This document shows, piece by piece, positions 23,763 to 32,463 of a stretch of 37,851 nt of DNA (position 1 is the first letter of the stretch; each line of letters opens with the position of its first letter). The notes beneath the pieces are model-generated. The model was given only the letters and a program-made list of their open reading frames with translations, made no database searches and was not told the DNA's origin. A program made the translations under genes and the position numbers. This DNA comes from Lachnospiraceae bacterium (GTDB lineage: Bacteria; Bacillota; Clostridia; Lachnospirales; Lachnospiraceae): assembly GCA_017430085.1 (NCBI GenBank), contig JAFRNR010000018.1, positions 1 to 37,851 on the forward strand. The letters run 5' to 3'.

Positions 23763-23791
23763 ATTATAGAACAAATGTTCGATAAAGTCAA
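23763..23791 (-). promoter_or_regulatory. Promoter of the toxin mRNA
   Basis: Minus strand TTGACT (23791-23786), a 17-nt spacer and a perfect TATAAT (23768-23763). Confidence 0.88.
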
Positions 23792-23818
23792 GGGCTATTC
23801 ACAATTTTACAAGATTAC

Positions 23819-23852
23819 GTAGGGGCCGATGTGCCATCGGCCCGCAAACCAT
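23819..23852 (+). repeat. Palindromic repeat upstream of kinase A
   Basis: GTAGGGGCCGATG-TGC-CATCGGCCCGCAAACC; 9-bp inverted repeat GGGCCGATG/CATCGGCCC, with the CCCGCAAA flank that also follows the copies before kinases B and C. It starts 87 nt before the kinase A start codon. Confidence 0.85.
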
Positions 23853-23905
23853 CAACCCGCTTGATAAGAGCATATTTCATCAAATACAAACAATAAGGAG
23901 CCCCT

Positions 23906-26900
23906 ATGCTTACCCGTTGCCTCAGCTGTATGCACCAATACGAATCTACTTTCGGCCTCTGCCCCTACTGCGGCTACCTGCCCGGTACCCCCGCGGAGGA
24001 AGCTATTCATATGCAGCCGGGGATCCTCCTGCACGGCCGATACACCGTCGGCAAGGTCCTCGGTTTCGGCGGCTTCGGCGTCACTTACATCGCTTGGGAC
24101 AACAAGCTGGAGCAAACGGTCGCCATCAAGGAATACCTCCCCGGCGAGTTCTCTACCCGCATGCCCGGCCATTCGCAGATCTCCGTTTTCAGCGGCGACA
24201 AGGCAGAACAGTTCGCCGACGGCATGCATCAGTTCGTGGAGGAAGCCCGCCGCCTGGCGAAGTTCCAGGACGAGCCGGGGATCGTGACGGTGTATGACAG
24301 TTTTGAAGAAAACAATACGGCGTACATTGTGATGGAATACCTGGAAGGTGAGACGCTGACAGCGTATTTGGCGCGGGAAGGCAAAGTGCAGGAGGATGAA
24401 GCGGTGGCTATGCTTCTGCCGCTGATGAACTCCTTGCAGGCTGTACACGAGGCAGGGATCCTGCACCGTGATATCGCTCCGGACAACATCTTCCTGACCA
24501 GTGACGGCCAGGTCAAACTGATTGATTTTGGTGCTGCACGTTATGCGACGACCTCGCATAGCCGCAGCCTGACCGTCATTATTAAGCCCGGTTATTCACC
24601 GGAAGAGCAGTACCGGAGCCGCGGCGACCAGGGCCCTCACACGGACGTTTATGCTCTCGGCGCGGTCCTGTATAAGATGATCACCGGCGTAACACCGCCT
24701 GATGCAATGGAGCGCCGGACCAAGTACGAAACGCAGAATAAGGACATCCTTGTCCCGCCGCAAAAATACGCCCAGGGCCTTTCCGTGGCGCGTCGCAATG
24801 CCATTCTGAACGCCATGAACGTGCGGATCGAAGACCGCACACCGGATGTGGCGACCTTTGTAAAAGAACTTAATGCGGACCCGCCCGCCAAGCGGATCTA
24901 CGGAAAAATCAAGAAGATCGACGTCTACGCATGGCCTCTGTGGCTGAAGATTGTGCTGCCTATCCTCGGCGTCGCCTTACTGACGCTTGGCGCGCTCATG
25001 TTGACCGGTGTGATCCGCTTCAATTCCCGATATACAGAAGAAATCGTGCTTCCGGAAAACGTCGTGCGTGTCCCTGAAGTTGAAGGTCTGACCTCTGCAG
25101 AGGCCTCCGCTCTGATCAAAGAAGGCCGCCTGCTTCCTTCCTCCGGCGGCAATGTCCAGTCCGAATACGTCGCAGCCGGTGTGATCATCCTGCAGACCCC
25201 TGCGCCCGGAGCATTTGCCCCGGTGAACTCACAGGTCAAAGTAGTTGTCAGCGCAGGCACGGGCGTGATCCCGCCGTTCAACGGCGTGGCGACTGTCCCT
25301 TACATCATTTGGGACACCTTGGAAGATGCTCAGGCAAAACTTAATGAAGCGGGTTTAGGCGAGCCTATTGTGCAGGAAGAATACGATGATACCGTAGCCG
25401 CGGGCCAGGTAATTTCTGCTGACCGTGAAGTGGGAGAGGAACTGCCCGAAGGAACGGTTCTTACAATCATTCTCTCCAAAGGCCCGGCCCCGTTCGCCCT
25501 GCGAAATGTGGTCGGAATGACCGAAGACGCCGCGCGCGCCGCGCTGGAAAGCGATGGTCTGATCGCCGGGACCAGCTATGTCAATGACAGTTCCATTCCG
25601 GAAGGCCAGGTCATCAGCCAGGACATTGTCGAAGGAACGATGGTCAGGAAGGGCGATACCGTTACCCTCACCATCTCCAGTGGCAAGCCTTCCTTCGTAG
25701 TCGAAAACGTCGTTGGCAAGAAGAAGTCTGAAGCCAAGAAGACTCTGGAAGGCCAGGGATTTGAAGTCCTGTTCCTAGAGAACTACGATGATCAAGTCGC
25801 ATCTGGCCGCGTCATCAGCCAGGATCCGGAAGCGGGTACATCCCAGTTAGAAGGAACAAAGATCACCGTTTACATCAGTAAGGGCAAGCAGAAGATGACC
25901 CTGCATTTCGATGCGACTGGCGGCAATGTTGCGGAAAAAGAACGCGAACTTTCCGTCGGTGATGAATACGGCGAACTTCCGGTTCCCACCCGGAGCGGGT
26001 TTACTTTTGAAGGCTGGTACAACGCCAAAGAAGGTGGGACGCTGGCAGAGGCCGGAATGAAAGCCGGTGCTGCGGATGTAACTTTATATGCACGGTGGGA
26101 GGTGATTCCTACGACCGAAGCGCCTACCGTTCCGCCTACCCTTCCGGTGGTTACCACAGAAGCTCCTACTACGCTCGCTTCGACGCAGCCGACGCCCACC
26201 ACTACACTGCCGGTCGCGACTACACAGGCTCCGACTACGCAAGCGCCTACAACTAAAGCGCCGACGACTAAGGCACCTACTACAACTGCTCCCACGACAA
26301 CTGTTCCACCCACGACATCAGTTCCGAAGCATACGCTAACTTTCGATGCTAATGGCGGGAGTGTAAGTGAGTCCAGCCGAAAAGTAAAAGAGGGCTCCGC
26401 TTACGGAGAACTCCCGACTCCAACCCGTGATGGATATACCTTTGATGGCTGGTTCACCGCGGCAGAAGGAGGAGATCAGGTAAGCAGTTCCACTACTATG
26501 GGCAGCAAGAATAGAACCATCTATGCGCATTGGACATATATTCCAAAGAAGTACACCCTGACCTTTGATCCAAACGGCGGCAACGTAGGTGAGACCAATC
26601 GCAAGGTAAAGGAAGGAGCTTCCTATGGAGATCTGCCGACTCCAACCCGTGACGGTTATACATTTGACGGATGGTTTACGGCGGCGGAAGACGGAGAGCA
26701 GGTCAGCAGTTCCACCAAGATGGGAAACCAGAACAAAACGATTTATGCCCACTGGACTCGAAATCAGACAATTACTTATCAGGTTGGAGATATTATAACC
26801 TTCGGGAACTATGGTGGTGATCCAATCGAATGGCAGGTGCTGGCAATAGACGGCAGAAAGCTACTGGTAATCAGTGACTGGGGAATAGATGCACAACCCT

Positions 26901-27340
26901 ATAATACAACGTTTGAAGACGTCACTTGGGAAACTTGTACTTTGCGGAATTGGTTGAATGGTAGTTTTTATAATAGTGCCTTTAGTGAGGCTGAAAAGAG
27001 CAAAATTCAGACGACTAAAGTCAAGAATGAAGATAATCCAGATTATGGAACACCAGGCGGTAATAATACGAAGGACAAGGTCTTCCTGCTGAGTATCAGT
27101 GAAGCAAGGCGGTACTTTGGCTCAGATTCAGCCAGGATTTGTTACCCGACAGATTATGCGATAAGTCGGGGGGTTTGGCTTGCTGCCGGCGGATCCTGTG
27201 GTTGGTGGCTGCGCTCGCCGGGTATCTTACTTGGTGAAGCGGCGCTTATTGATTGCGCCGGCTACATCGACACAGACGGCGATTGGGGCGTTAATTTCAG
27301 CCACTGGATGGTTCGCCCAGTTTTATGGTATGATCCATAA
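23906..27340 (+). CDS. PASTA Ser/Thr kinase A with InlB-type repeats and DUF6273 tip
   Basis: 1144 aa. Zinc ribbon C5/C8-C19/C22; kinase domain about 45-300 with GFGGFG loop, Lys75, HRDIAPDN (Asp189; Ala at the usual Lys position), DFG (Asp207) and KPGYSPEEQY; membrane helix about 347-371. Outside: four PASTA domains (about 385-660), one InlB-type (Listeria-Bacteroides) repeat (FEGWYNAKEGG), a Thr/Pro-rich stalk, two more InlB-type repeats (FDGWFTAAE), and a C-terminal DUF6273 domain (about 960-1144) with ITFGNYGGDPIEWQVLA, LRNWLNGSFYNSAF, WWLRSPG and a closing VRPVLW. PASTA domains bind muropeptides or lipid II; DUF6273 resembles C-type-lectin-like folds and may bind another ligand. Base composition turns AT-richer in the tip. 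AAGGAG precedes ATG 23906. Confidence 0.92.
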   Translation: MLTRCLSCMHQYESTFGLCPYCGYLPGTPAEEAIHMQPGILLHGRYTVGKVLGFGGFGVTYIAWDNKLEQTVAIKEYLPGEFSTRMPGHSQISVFSGDKAEQFADGMHQFVEEARRLAKFQDEPGIVTVYDSFEENNTAYIVMEYLEGETLTAYLAREGKVQEDEAVAMLLPLMNSLQAVHEAGILHRDIAPDNIFLTSDGQVKLIDFGAARYATTSHSRSLTVIIKPGYSPEEQYRSRGDQGPHTDVYALGAVLYKMITGVTPPDAMERRTKYETQNKDILVPPQKYAQGLSVARRNAILNAMNVRIEDRTPDVATFVKELNADPPAKRIYGKIKKIDVYAWPLWLKIVLPILGVALLTLGALMLTGVIRFNSRYTEEIVLPENVVRVPEVEGLTSAEASALIKEGRLLPSSGGNVQSEYVAAGVIILQTPAPGAFAPVNSQVKVVVSAGTGVIPPFNGVATVPYIIWDTLEDAQAKLNEAGLGEPIVQEEYDDTVAAGQVISADREVGEELPEGTVLTIILSKGPAPFALRNVVGMTEDAARAALESDGLIAGTSYVNDSSIPEGQVISQDIVEGTMVRKGDTVTLTISSGKPSFVVENVVGKKKSEAKKTLEGQGFEVLFLENYDDQVASGRVISQDPEAGTSQLEGTKITVYISKGKQKMTLHFDATGGNVAEKERELSVGDEYGELPVPTRSGFTFEGWYNAKEGGTLAEAGMKAGAADVTLYARWEVIPTTEAPTVPPTLPVVTTEAPTTLASTQPTPTTTLPVATTQAPTTQAPTTKAPTTKAPTTTAPTTTVPPTTSVPKHTLTFDANGGSVSESSRKVKEGSAYGELPTPTRDGYTFDGWFTAAEGGDQVSSSTTMGSKNRTIYAHWTYIPKKYTLTFDPNGGNVGETNRKVKEGASYGDLPTPTRDGYTFDGWFTAAEDGEQVSSSTKMGNQNKTIYAHWTRNQTITYQVGDIITFGNYGGDPIEWQVLAIDGRKLLVISDWGIDAQPYNTTFEDVTWETCTLRNWLNGSFYNSAFSEAEKSKIQTTKVKNEDNPDYGTPGGNNTKDKVFLLSISEARRYFGSDSARICYPTDYAISRGVWLAAGGSCGWWLRSPGILLGEAALIDCAGYIDTDGDWGVNFSHWMVRPVLWYDP
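26219..26293 (+). repeat. 15-bp tandem repeat coding TT(x)AP stalk in kinase A
   Basis: Five successive 15-nt units encode TTQAP, TTQAP, TTKAP, TTKAP and TTTAP. Codons vary between units, so it is an old or selected peptide repeat rather than a fresh DNA expansion. It forms a stiff extracellular spacer. Confidence 0.85.
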
Positions 27341-27380
27341 TCTTAAATCTTTGAATCATCGCCATAAGGCGAAGATATTC

Positions 27381-27397
27381 CTCTCCTTTAGGGGGAG
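27381..27397 (+). repeat. Small inverted repeat after kinase A
   Basis: CTCTCC-TTTAG-GGGGAG (one T-G pair) followed by ATGTC; it resembles half of a dispersed Clostridia element of the CTCCCTTTAGGGAGATGTC type and has no T-run. It marks the border between kinase A and the AT-rich insert. Confidence 0.45.
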
Positions 27398-27447
27398 ATG
27401 TCCGTGAAAGTGTGTTTGATATATAATTAAATCTAGAGGAAGACAAT

Positions 27448-27933
27448 ATGTGGAGCTTTGATACAAATTATAGCTTTTCAAACAAGAATTTTGCAAAAAT
27501 ATACCAGTTTTATGTTGTAGAAACTCCTGTTGAGAACACTAGTATGAGAGGAAAGACATTTAATAGCAGGTCATGTAATGTTTTAAAACTATATCATGAA
27601 TTAATAAAAAAGAGCCCCTTTTTAAAAGACCATTGGCATGTTTCTACAATTGCAGAAATGCCAGTGATGATAAAGGAAAGGGGGCTTGAAGACACACCAG
27701 ATTATCGAATAGAATGTGTCATTCACACAAATAATAAAAACAGTATAACAGTATCTTTGTTCTATTCTATTCGCTGTGCATTGGCCCACGGTGCATTTGA
27801 AACACGCAGGCACGATGGAATAAAGTATTATCTATTAGAGAATAGAGATAAAAATGTCATTAAGGGACGTATGGTTGTGAAAGAAAACACGTTACTGGAT
27901 TGGATAAGAATTGTCGAAAGTCTCTCTGAATAA
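27448..27933 (+). CDS. HEPN-like protein of an AT-rich insert
   Basis: 161 aa, soluble. SIRCALAHGAF near the C-terminal third contains R109-x4-H114, the Rx4-6H motif of HEPN domains, in the SIR.ALAHG context that is common among them. HEPN proteins are often RNases in toxin-antitoxin, abortive-infection and CRISPR effectors. The rest (FYVVETPVENTSMRG, LYHELIKKSPFLKDHWHVS) I do not recognise. The gene is far more AT-rich than its neighbours, with AAA, AAT and ATA codons, suggesting recent transfer. AGAGGAAG precedes ATG 27448 and a TATAAT lies at 27422-27427. The DUF2971 gene follows after 57 nt in the same direction. Confidence 0.6.
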   Translation: MWSFDTNYSFSNKNFAKIYQFYVVETPVENTSMRGKTFNSRSCNVLKLYHELIKKSPFLKDHWHVSTIAEMPVMIKERGLEDTPDYRIECVIHTNNKNSITVSLFYSIRCALAHGAFETRRHDGIKYYLLENRDKNVIKGRMVVKENTLLDWIRIVESLSE

Positions 27934-27990
27934 TGCGATGGAAAGAGTTATAGCGTACAATAATCTGTTAAGCAAACTTAAGGAGAAATA

Positions 27991-28875
27991 ATGAAAGCAG
28001 AAACAATAACTTGGCAGGACCTTCGGAGTAAAAATCCAATTAACATCAATGATTATAACGGAAAGTTGTCTTCTTATACTTTTTGGAATTATACATCTCT
28101 GCATTGTGCTGATCTCATTTTAAAGAATAAGTGTTTTCAGGTCAGGAACATTTCAGCGATGAATGATTTAGATGAGAAGCAATTGCATCAAGAAGATTGT
28201 GAAATGGTGCATGCGTTATGCTTTTGCAACAGCAATACTGAGAAGATACCGATGTGGTATCTATACTCTGGTATAACGGGAGAAGGCATTGCCATAGGAT
28301 TGACTCAGAGCGTAATGATAGAGTTCATCAAAACGATAGAAAAAGTCAGATCGTTGGATGGGAGAGAATTCTCTATTGGGAAAGATAAGGAAATAGAGAT
28401 TCTATTTGGATGGGTTTACTATCAGAAAAAAGAACAACCCAAACAGGTGTTTTATCGCAATAAATTGTATGAGATAGACTCCCCCACAGAATTTATAAAA
28501 AAGAACTATTTTGTCAAGATATACCCTTGGGAGTATGAGCGTGAATTTAGGATCCTTTTTAAAAACAATACAAAGGAGATACTGGAAAAAGTTGTAATTG
28601 ATATCCCAGACCAAATATATAAAAAACTCAAATTGAAACTTGCGCCTGAAATAACGGAAGAAATGACAAGTGAAATAGTGAATACTGAAGGCTTCAAAGA
28701 GTATTTTAAAAGCCAGATTCAGTATAGTGAACTACAAATTAAAATGGGTTTATTAGATAGAAACAGAGAGAGTATAAAGCATTATTTAGATGAAATAATA
28801 ACAAATAATGATCCTGAAGATAAACTGTTGTCGTTTATAAAAGATAAACTACGTGCTGTTGAGCAAAAAAATTAA
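27991..28875 (+). CDS. DUF2971 domain protein of an AT-rich insert
   Basis: 294 aa, soluble. The DUF2971 pattern is clear: FWNYTSLHCADLILKNKCFQVRNISAMNDLDE at the N-terminus, then CFCNSNTEKIPMWYLYSGITGEGIAIGL, then VYYQ and a WEYEREFRILF motif. DUF2971 proteins are of unknown biochemistry, widespread on mobile elements and often beside defence genes. AAGGAG precedes ATG 27991. It shares the AT-rich composition of the HEPN-like gene upstream, so the two probably arrived together and act as a pair. It ends about 100 nt before the RING-like gene at 28972, where composition returns to GC-rich. Confidence 0.8.
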   Translation: MKAETITWQDLRSKNPININDYNGKLSSYTFWNYTSLHCADLILKNKCFQVRNISAMNDLDEKQLHQEDCEMVHALCFCNSNTEKIPMWYLYSGITGEGIAIGLTQSVMIEFIKTIEKVRSLDGREFSIGKDKEIEILFGWVYYQKKEQPKQVFYRNKLYEIDSPTEFIKKNYFVKIYPWEYEREFRILFKNNTKEILEKVVIDIPDQIYKKLKLKLAPEITEEMTSEIVNTEGFKEYFKSQIQYSELQIKMGLLDRNRESIKHYLDEIITNNDPEDKLLSFIKDKLRAVEQKN

Positions 28876-28971
28876 AAGGATTGAATGTATGCCAAATCAA
28901 ACTTTCGATTATATCGGGTTTACGCAAGTAGCCAGAATAATAAAAGCGCTATCTTACGGAGGTCTACCTCT

Positions 28972-30048
28972 ATGCAACCCTACATAAACTCCTCCTGCAA
29001 TAAATGCGGCCGCCCCCTCTACGAATCCGACGAAGTCATCCTCTGCCCCTCCTGCCGCAGACCTCACCACGTCTCCTGCTGGATCGGCCTCGGCGGCTGT
29101 GCGACGGCCGGCTGCCCGGAACAATCTGCGGAGATGCGGACATCGGCAATGAAGCAGCAGATTCAGTATGCTGCGCCTCCGGCTGCCCCGTACGCCGCGC
29201 CTCCCGCGCAGCCCCCCTACGGAACGCCGGCGCAGGCCTCCCGCTACGACGCAGCCCAGGCTCCGACCGTCTCCTCCTATGCTGTGCCCCCTGTGCCACC
29301 TGCCGTCCCCTCCGCTGCGCTTCAAACTCCTCCCGCGAAGCGCAGCAAGAAGAAAAAACGGCTGATCGCCCTCATCCTTATCCTTGTCCTCGTCGGCTCA
29401 GCCCTGCTTCTCTTCCTGAACCGCGGGATCTTCATCACATCCGTCAGCATCAGCCCCCCGGAGGAAGTTGTGATCCTTCCGGAAGGCGAAGTGAAACTGA
29501 CGGCGGTCGTCACGCCGGGCTTTGCCAACCAGGGTAATCTGGAGTGGTCGTCCAGCAACCAGGAAGTGGCAGGGGTGGATAAGAACGGGAACGTGAAAGG
29601 CTTTCAGGACGGGACGTGCGAGATCACGGTGCGGTCGAAGAACGGACACAGCGCGAGCTGCTCCGTTATGGTCTGCTCGCTGGCCAGGGAATGGGTCTAT
29701 GCCGGGCTGATGTTCGAGGGGGAGATCATTTCTGCCACTTCGGGCAAGGGAAGGCTGATCGACGCGGTGTTTTCCATGGAGGGGACGAAAGTTCATTTCG
29801 AAACCTCGATCAGGTCGGATGATCCTACTACTATTACGATGGACGGCACGGTGACGTTATCGAAGAACGATGAGGGGAACGTCGTGTATATGCTGAATCC
29901 GGACGATACCTCAATGGCGCGGACGCCGTTGGCCCTGTTGAAAGACGGATATCTGGCAGTCGCTCTGCATGAGGACCTTATCATTATATTCACTCCTATC
30001 GGCGGAACGAGCAGTCCGACGGCACAGCAATTGAGCGTTCACCCGTGA
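28972..30048 (+). CDS. RING-like zinc membrane protein with BIG2 ectodomain
   Basis: 358 aa from ATG 28972 (ACGGAGG upstream; an upstream in-frame ATG has no site). The N-terminal 50 residues hold C9-x2-C12-x12-C25-x2-C28-x4-H33-x2-C36-x6-C43-x4-C48, eight ligands in the cross-brace order of a RING-type finger, best matching the prokaryotic RING finger family 1. A Pro/Ala/Tyr-rich linker (about 60-125) leads to a membrane helix (about 131-152). Outside is a bacterial Ig-like BIG2 domain (VSISPPEEVVILPEGEVKLTAVV...WSSSNQEVAGVDKNGNVKG) and a C-terminal beta-rich domain of unknown type. The finger is cytoplasmic, so it probably binds a partner protein such as a kinase. No ubiquitin-like system is seen. 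Confidence 0.82.
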   Translation: MQPYINSSCNKCGRPLYESDEVILCPSCRRPHHVSCWIGLGGCATAGCPEQSAEMRTSAMKQQIQYAAPPAAPYAAPPAQPPYGTPAQASRYDAAQAPTVSSYAVPPVPPAVPSAALQTPPAKRSKKKKRLIALILILVLVGSALLLFLNRGIFITSVSISPPEEVVILPEGEVKLTAVVTPGFANQGNLEWSSSNQEVAGVDKNGNVKGFQDGTCEITVRSKNGHSASCSVMVCSLAREWVYAGLMFEGEIISATSGKGRLIDAVFSMEGTKVHFETSIRSDDPTTITMDGTVTLSKNDEGNVVYMLNPDDTSMARTPLALLKDGYLAVALHEDLIIIFTPIGGTSSPTAQQLSVHP

Positions 30049-30115
30049 TATGCCGCGGGACAGAAATAACAAACAAATCCGGCAAATAAACTAATACCAT
30101 ACACGGAGGTCACCC

Positions 30116-30760
30116 ATGGAACCTTATATCGGACAACCTTGCAACTGCTGCAGAAGGATCCTGAACGAAGAAGCTGCAGTCATCATCTGCCCGGCCTGCC
30201 GCAGGCCGCATCACGTGGCCTGCTGGATCGAGAGAGGGGGCTGCTCCACCCCGGGCTGCAGCGAGCAGAGCGCGGAGGAAAAGCAGCGGTACCAGATGAT
30301 GCAGCAGCAGCGCGAGGCGCAGCTGAGACAGGCGGAGAGCGCGAAAAAAGGCAGTAAAACAGGGATTATTATAGGCGCGGTCCTCGCTTCCATCGCTCTG
30401 ACGGCCGTCATTCTGGTCGTGCTTCTGGGGGGCGGAAAGAAGAAGGTGGATTTTAAAAAGATCTACGATCAATACTGCAAATCTATCTGGGCCAGCGTGG
30501 GATCCGACGGCAGTTATCTGTCAATCGATACGAATCCTTTTGACATCGACGATGAAGGGAACGCTTACCCGGCAGCATGGGAAGCAATCAAGAAGATCAA
30601 CAGCTATCTGGGGCTTCCGGCTTCACTGAACGAAAAACTGGGAAAGACGTCCGCCATAGACGGCCGCCAGAGGGAAACTTACGAAAAGCAGGGCGTCAAT
30701 GTGAGCTGGAAATACCATCCGGATAACGGGCTGGAGATCACCTACTCCCGGATCGAGTAG
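30116..30760 (+). CDS. RING-like zinc membrane protein, short form
   Basis: 214 aa. The same finger as its upstream neighbour: C9, C12, C25, C28, H33, C36, C43, C48, with an extra Cys11. It is followed by a Gln/Glu-rich helix (about 50-78), a membrane helix (about 82-105) and a 100-residue outer domain (DFKKIYDQYCKSIWASVGSDGSYLSIDTNPFD...) that I cannot name; the same type of tail, with an SIDTNPFD-like motif, reads as a small globular sensor. CGGAGG precedes the ATG. Part of the RING-FHA-kinase run from 28972 to 35527. Confidence 0.8.
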   Translation: MEPYIGQPCNCCRRILNEEAAVIICPACRRPHHVACWIERGGCSTPGCSEQSAEEKQRYQMMQQQREAQLRQAESAKKGSKTGIIIGAVLASIALTAVILVVLLGGGKKKVDFKKIYDQYCKSIWASVGSDGSYLSIDTNPFDIDDEGNAYPAAWEAIKKINSYLGLPASLNEKLGKTSAIDGRQRETYEKQGVNVSWKYHPDNGLEITYSRIE

Positions 30761-30806
30761 CCGCCGGCCCTTGCATTCCGGATAAACGAAACAGAAGGAG
30801 GACCCC

Positions 30807-31787
30807 ATGGAATCCTACTACGGCAGAATCTGCAATTACTGCGGCAAACCGCTGAAAGAGAATGATGAAGTCATCATCTGCCCGGCCTGCAAAAAATCGC
30901 ACCACGTGGCCTGCTGGATCGCGCGCGAAGGCTGCTCCACGGAAGGCTGTTCGGAGCAGAGCCCCGTCCTGAAGCAGCAGAATGAGGAGAAGAAAAAGCG
31001 GGAGATCCAGCAGGAGCAGAGGGAGTGGTACGCGAAGCAGCTGGAAGAGGTCAAGGCGCAGTACCGCAAAAAAACGACGAAGCTCGTTCTGATCATGCTG
31101 GGCATCATGGTCGCGTTAAGCATCGCCGGCGCGCTGCTGATGCTTCACCTGCTGAATAAAAAAGACCGGGCGGCCGAACCGGCGGCTGTGACTACGACCG
31201 CGGCGCCGGAGACGCAGATTGCCCCGGTGACTACCCCTGGGCAGCAAGGGGAGACGGCGGCGCCGGAAACGGAACCTGCGACGGAAGCGCCGACGACCGA
31301 GGCGCCGACCGAAGCCCCGACGACGGAGGCCCCGACCGAAGCCGCGGAAGAATCCAGCTGGTCATTAGAACACTATGTCGACTCTTTCGGCGATGAAACA
31401 GACGAGACCTATGTGCTGGGCGTTTTTGTGGGGACCTATAAAGACTCTGCGACCGCTGAGTCCATGGCCGGTATTCGGATCCTCCTGAACAATCATAATA
31501 GCCTGGTAAGATTCTATCTGTACAAGGGCTTGACACAGGAAACACTTCTCAGTTCCGATGAAGTCACTCTGGAAATAAAAACAGCGGACGGAAAGGTCAA
31601 AAAACTGGATGTTGACTATCTGGACGGTTATTTCTTCTCTTATACTGACGGTGAATTGAAATCGCTGATCATGAACAACAGCCAGCTGTCCTGGGCAATT
31701 ACGATCTCGAGCAGGTATTCCTCCGTGGACGATGTGTTCCGGTTCAAGACGGACAATATCGGCCTGAAGGAATTGCTGGGAAAATAA
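30807..31787 (+). CDS. RING-like zinc membrane protein with Thr-rich stalk
   Basis: 326 aa. Finger ligands C9, C12, C25, C28, H33, C36, C43, C48 as in the two upstream genes; a strongly charged coiled-coil-like helix (about 52-88, EEKKKREIQQEQREWYAKQ); membrane helix about 93-114; a Thr/Glu/Ala/Pro stalk (about 125-185, repeats of TEAP) and a C-terminal outer domain of about 140 residues (YVLGVFVGTYKDSATAESMAG...) with no family I can name. AAGGAGG precedes the ATG. The coiled coil suggests dimerisation. The FHA gene follows after 13 nt. Confidence 0.8.
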   Translation: MESYYGRICNYCGKPLKENDEVIICPACKKSHHVACWIAREGCSTEGCSEQSPVLKQQNEEKKKREIQQEQREWYAKQLEEVKAQYRKKTTKLVLIMLGIMVALSIAGALLMLHLLNKKDRAAEPAAVTTTAAPETQIAPVTTPGQQGETAAPETEPATEAPTTEAPTEAPTTEAPTEAAEESSWSLEHYVDSFGDETDETYVLGVFVGTYKDSATAESMAGIRILLNNHNSLVRFYLYKGLTQETLLSSDEVTLEIKTADGKVKKLDVDYLDGYFFSYTDGELKSLIMNNSQLSWAITISSRYSSVDDVFRFKTDNIGLKELLGK

Positions 31788-31800
31788 GAAGGCGAAAACT

Positions 31801-32451
31801 ATGAATGCAAGAAATGATGACCTGGAGTATTTCTGCCTTGTGATCTTTGACGGGAACGAACCCCGCTGCCTCGATCTGGACTGGTTCCCGCAGCACGTCA
31901 TTTCCTTCGGGCGCGCCCCGGAGAATGACGTCGTGCTGCCGTCGCCGCTGGTATCGCGCCGCCACGGCTGTCTGGTCCGGGCTGACGGCGGGTATAGCGT
32001 GGAGGTCGACCCGCGCAGTACGAATGGCGTATTCTTTGACGGCCGCCTGATCTCACGCATGGAGCTGCGCGACGGCGACTGCCTGCGCATCGACCGACAG
32101 GCGGAGCTGCGCGACCCGCAGGGCGTCCTGCTGCTGTTCTCCCTGAACCGCGGCCCGCTCCGCTGGTGGAAGCCCTTCCCGCTGGAAGGCCGCTCTCTGG
32201 TCCGCCTGGGACGCGATCCTTTCTGCGACCTGGCCCTTTCCTCCCCCGGCGTATCCCGCCTCCACGCCGTCCTGGAACGCCGCGCCTACGACTGGATCCT
32301 CTCCGACAACGACAGTACCAACGGCATCCTCCTCAACGGCCGTCTCCTCCACCGCCACACCGCCCTGCAGGACCGCGACGTCCTGGTCCTGGGCGGCGAA
32401 AAACTGGTCTATGCCGGAGGGAAACTCTGGTATGAGACGAGTGAGGTTTGA
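31801..32451 (+). CDS. Tandem FHA domain protein
   Basis: 216 aa made almost wholly of two FHA domains. The first has G37-R38, S52-R-R-H55 and STNGVFFDG; the second has G137-R138, VSRLHAVL and DSTNGILLNG. Both keep the arginine and serine that hold phosphothreonine, so the protein can bridge two phosphorylated sites or partners. No membrane segment, cytoplasmic. It lies between the RING-like genes and kinase B and is probably the phosphopeptide adaptor of this module. The site before the ATG is moderate (GAAGG). Confidence 0.92.
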   Translation: MNARNDDLEYFCLVIFDGNEPRCLDLDWFPQHVISFGRAPENDVVLPSPLVSRRHGCLVRADGGYSVEVDPRSTNGVFFDGRLISRMELRDGDCLRIDRQAELRDPQGVLLLFSLNRGPLRWWKPFPLEGRSLVRLGRDPFCDLALSSPGVSRLHAVLERRAYDWILSDNDSTNGILLNGRLLHRHTALQDRDVLVLGGEKLVYAGGKLWYETSEV

Positions 32452-32463
32452 AACTGAACTGGC

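Noticed and set aside
26780-27340. Diversity-generating retroelement with DUF6273 as target
   Set aside because: No reverse transcriptase, template repeat or adenine-biased differences were seen.
28972-31787. RING fingers as part of a bacterial ubiquitin-like conjugation system
   Set aside because: No E1-, E2- or ubiquitin-like gene is present in the window; the fingers are better described as zinc-binding interaction modules.
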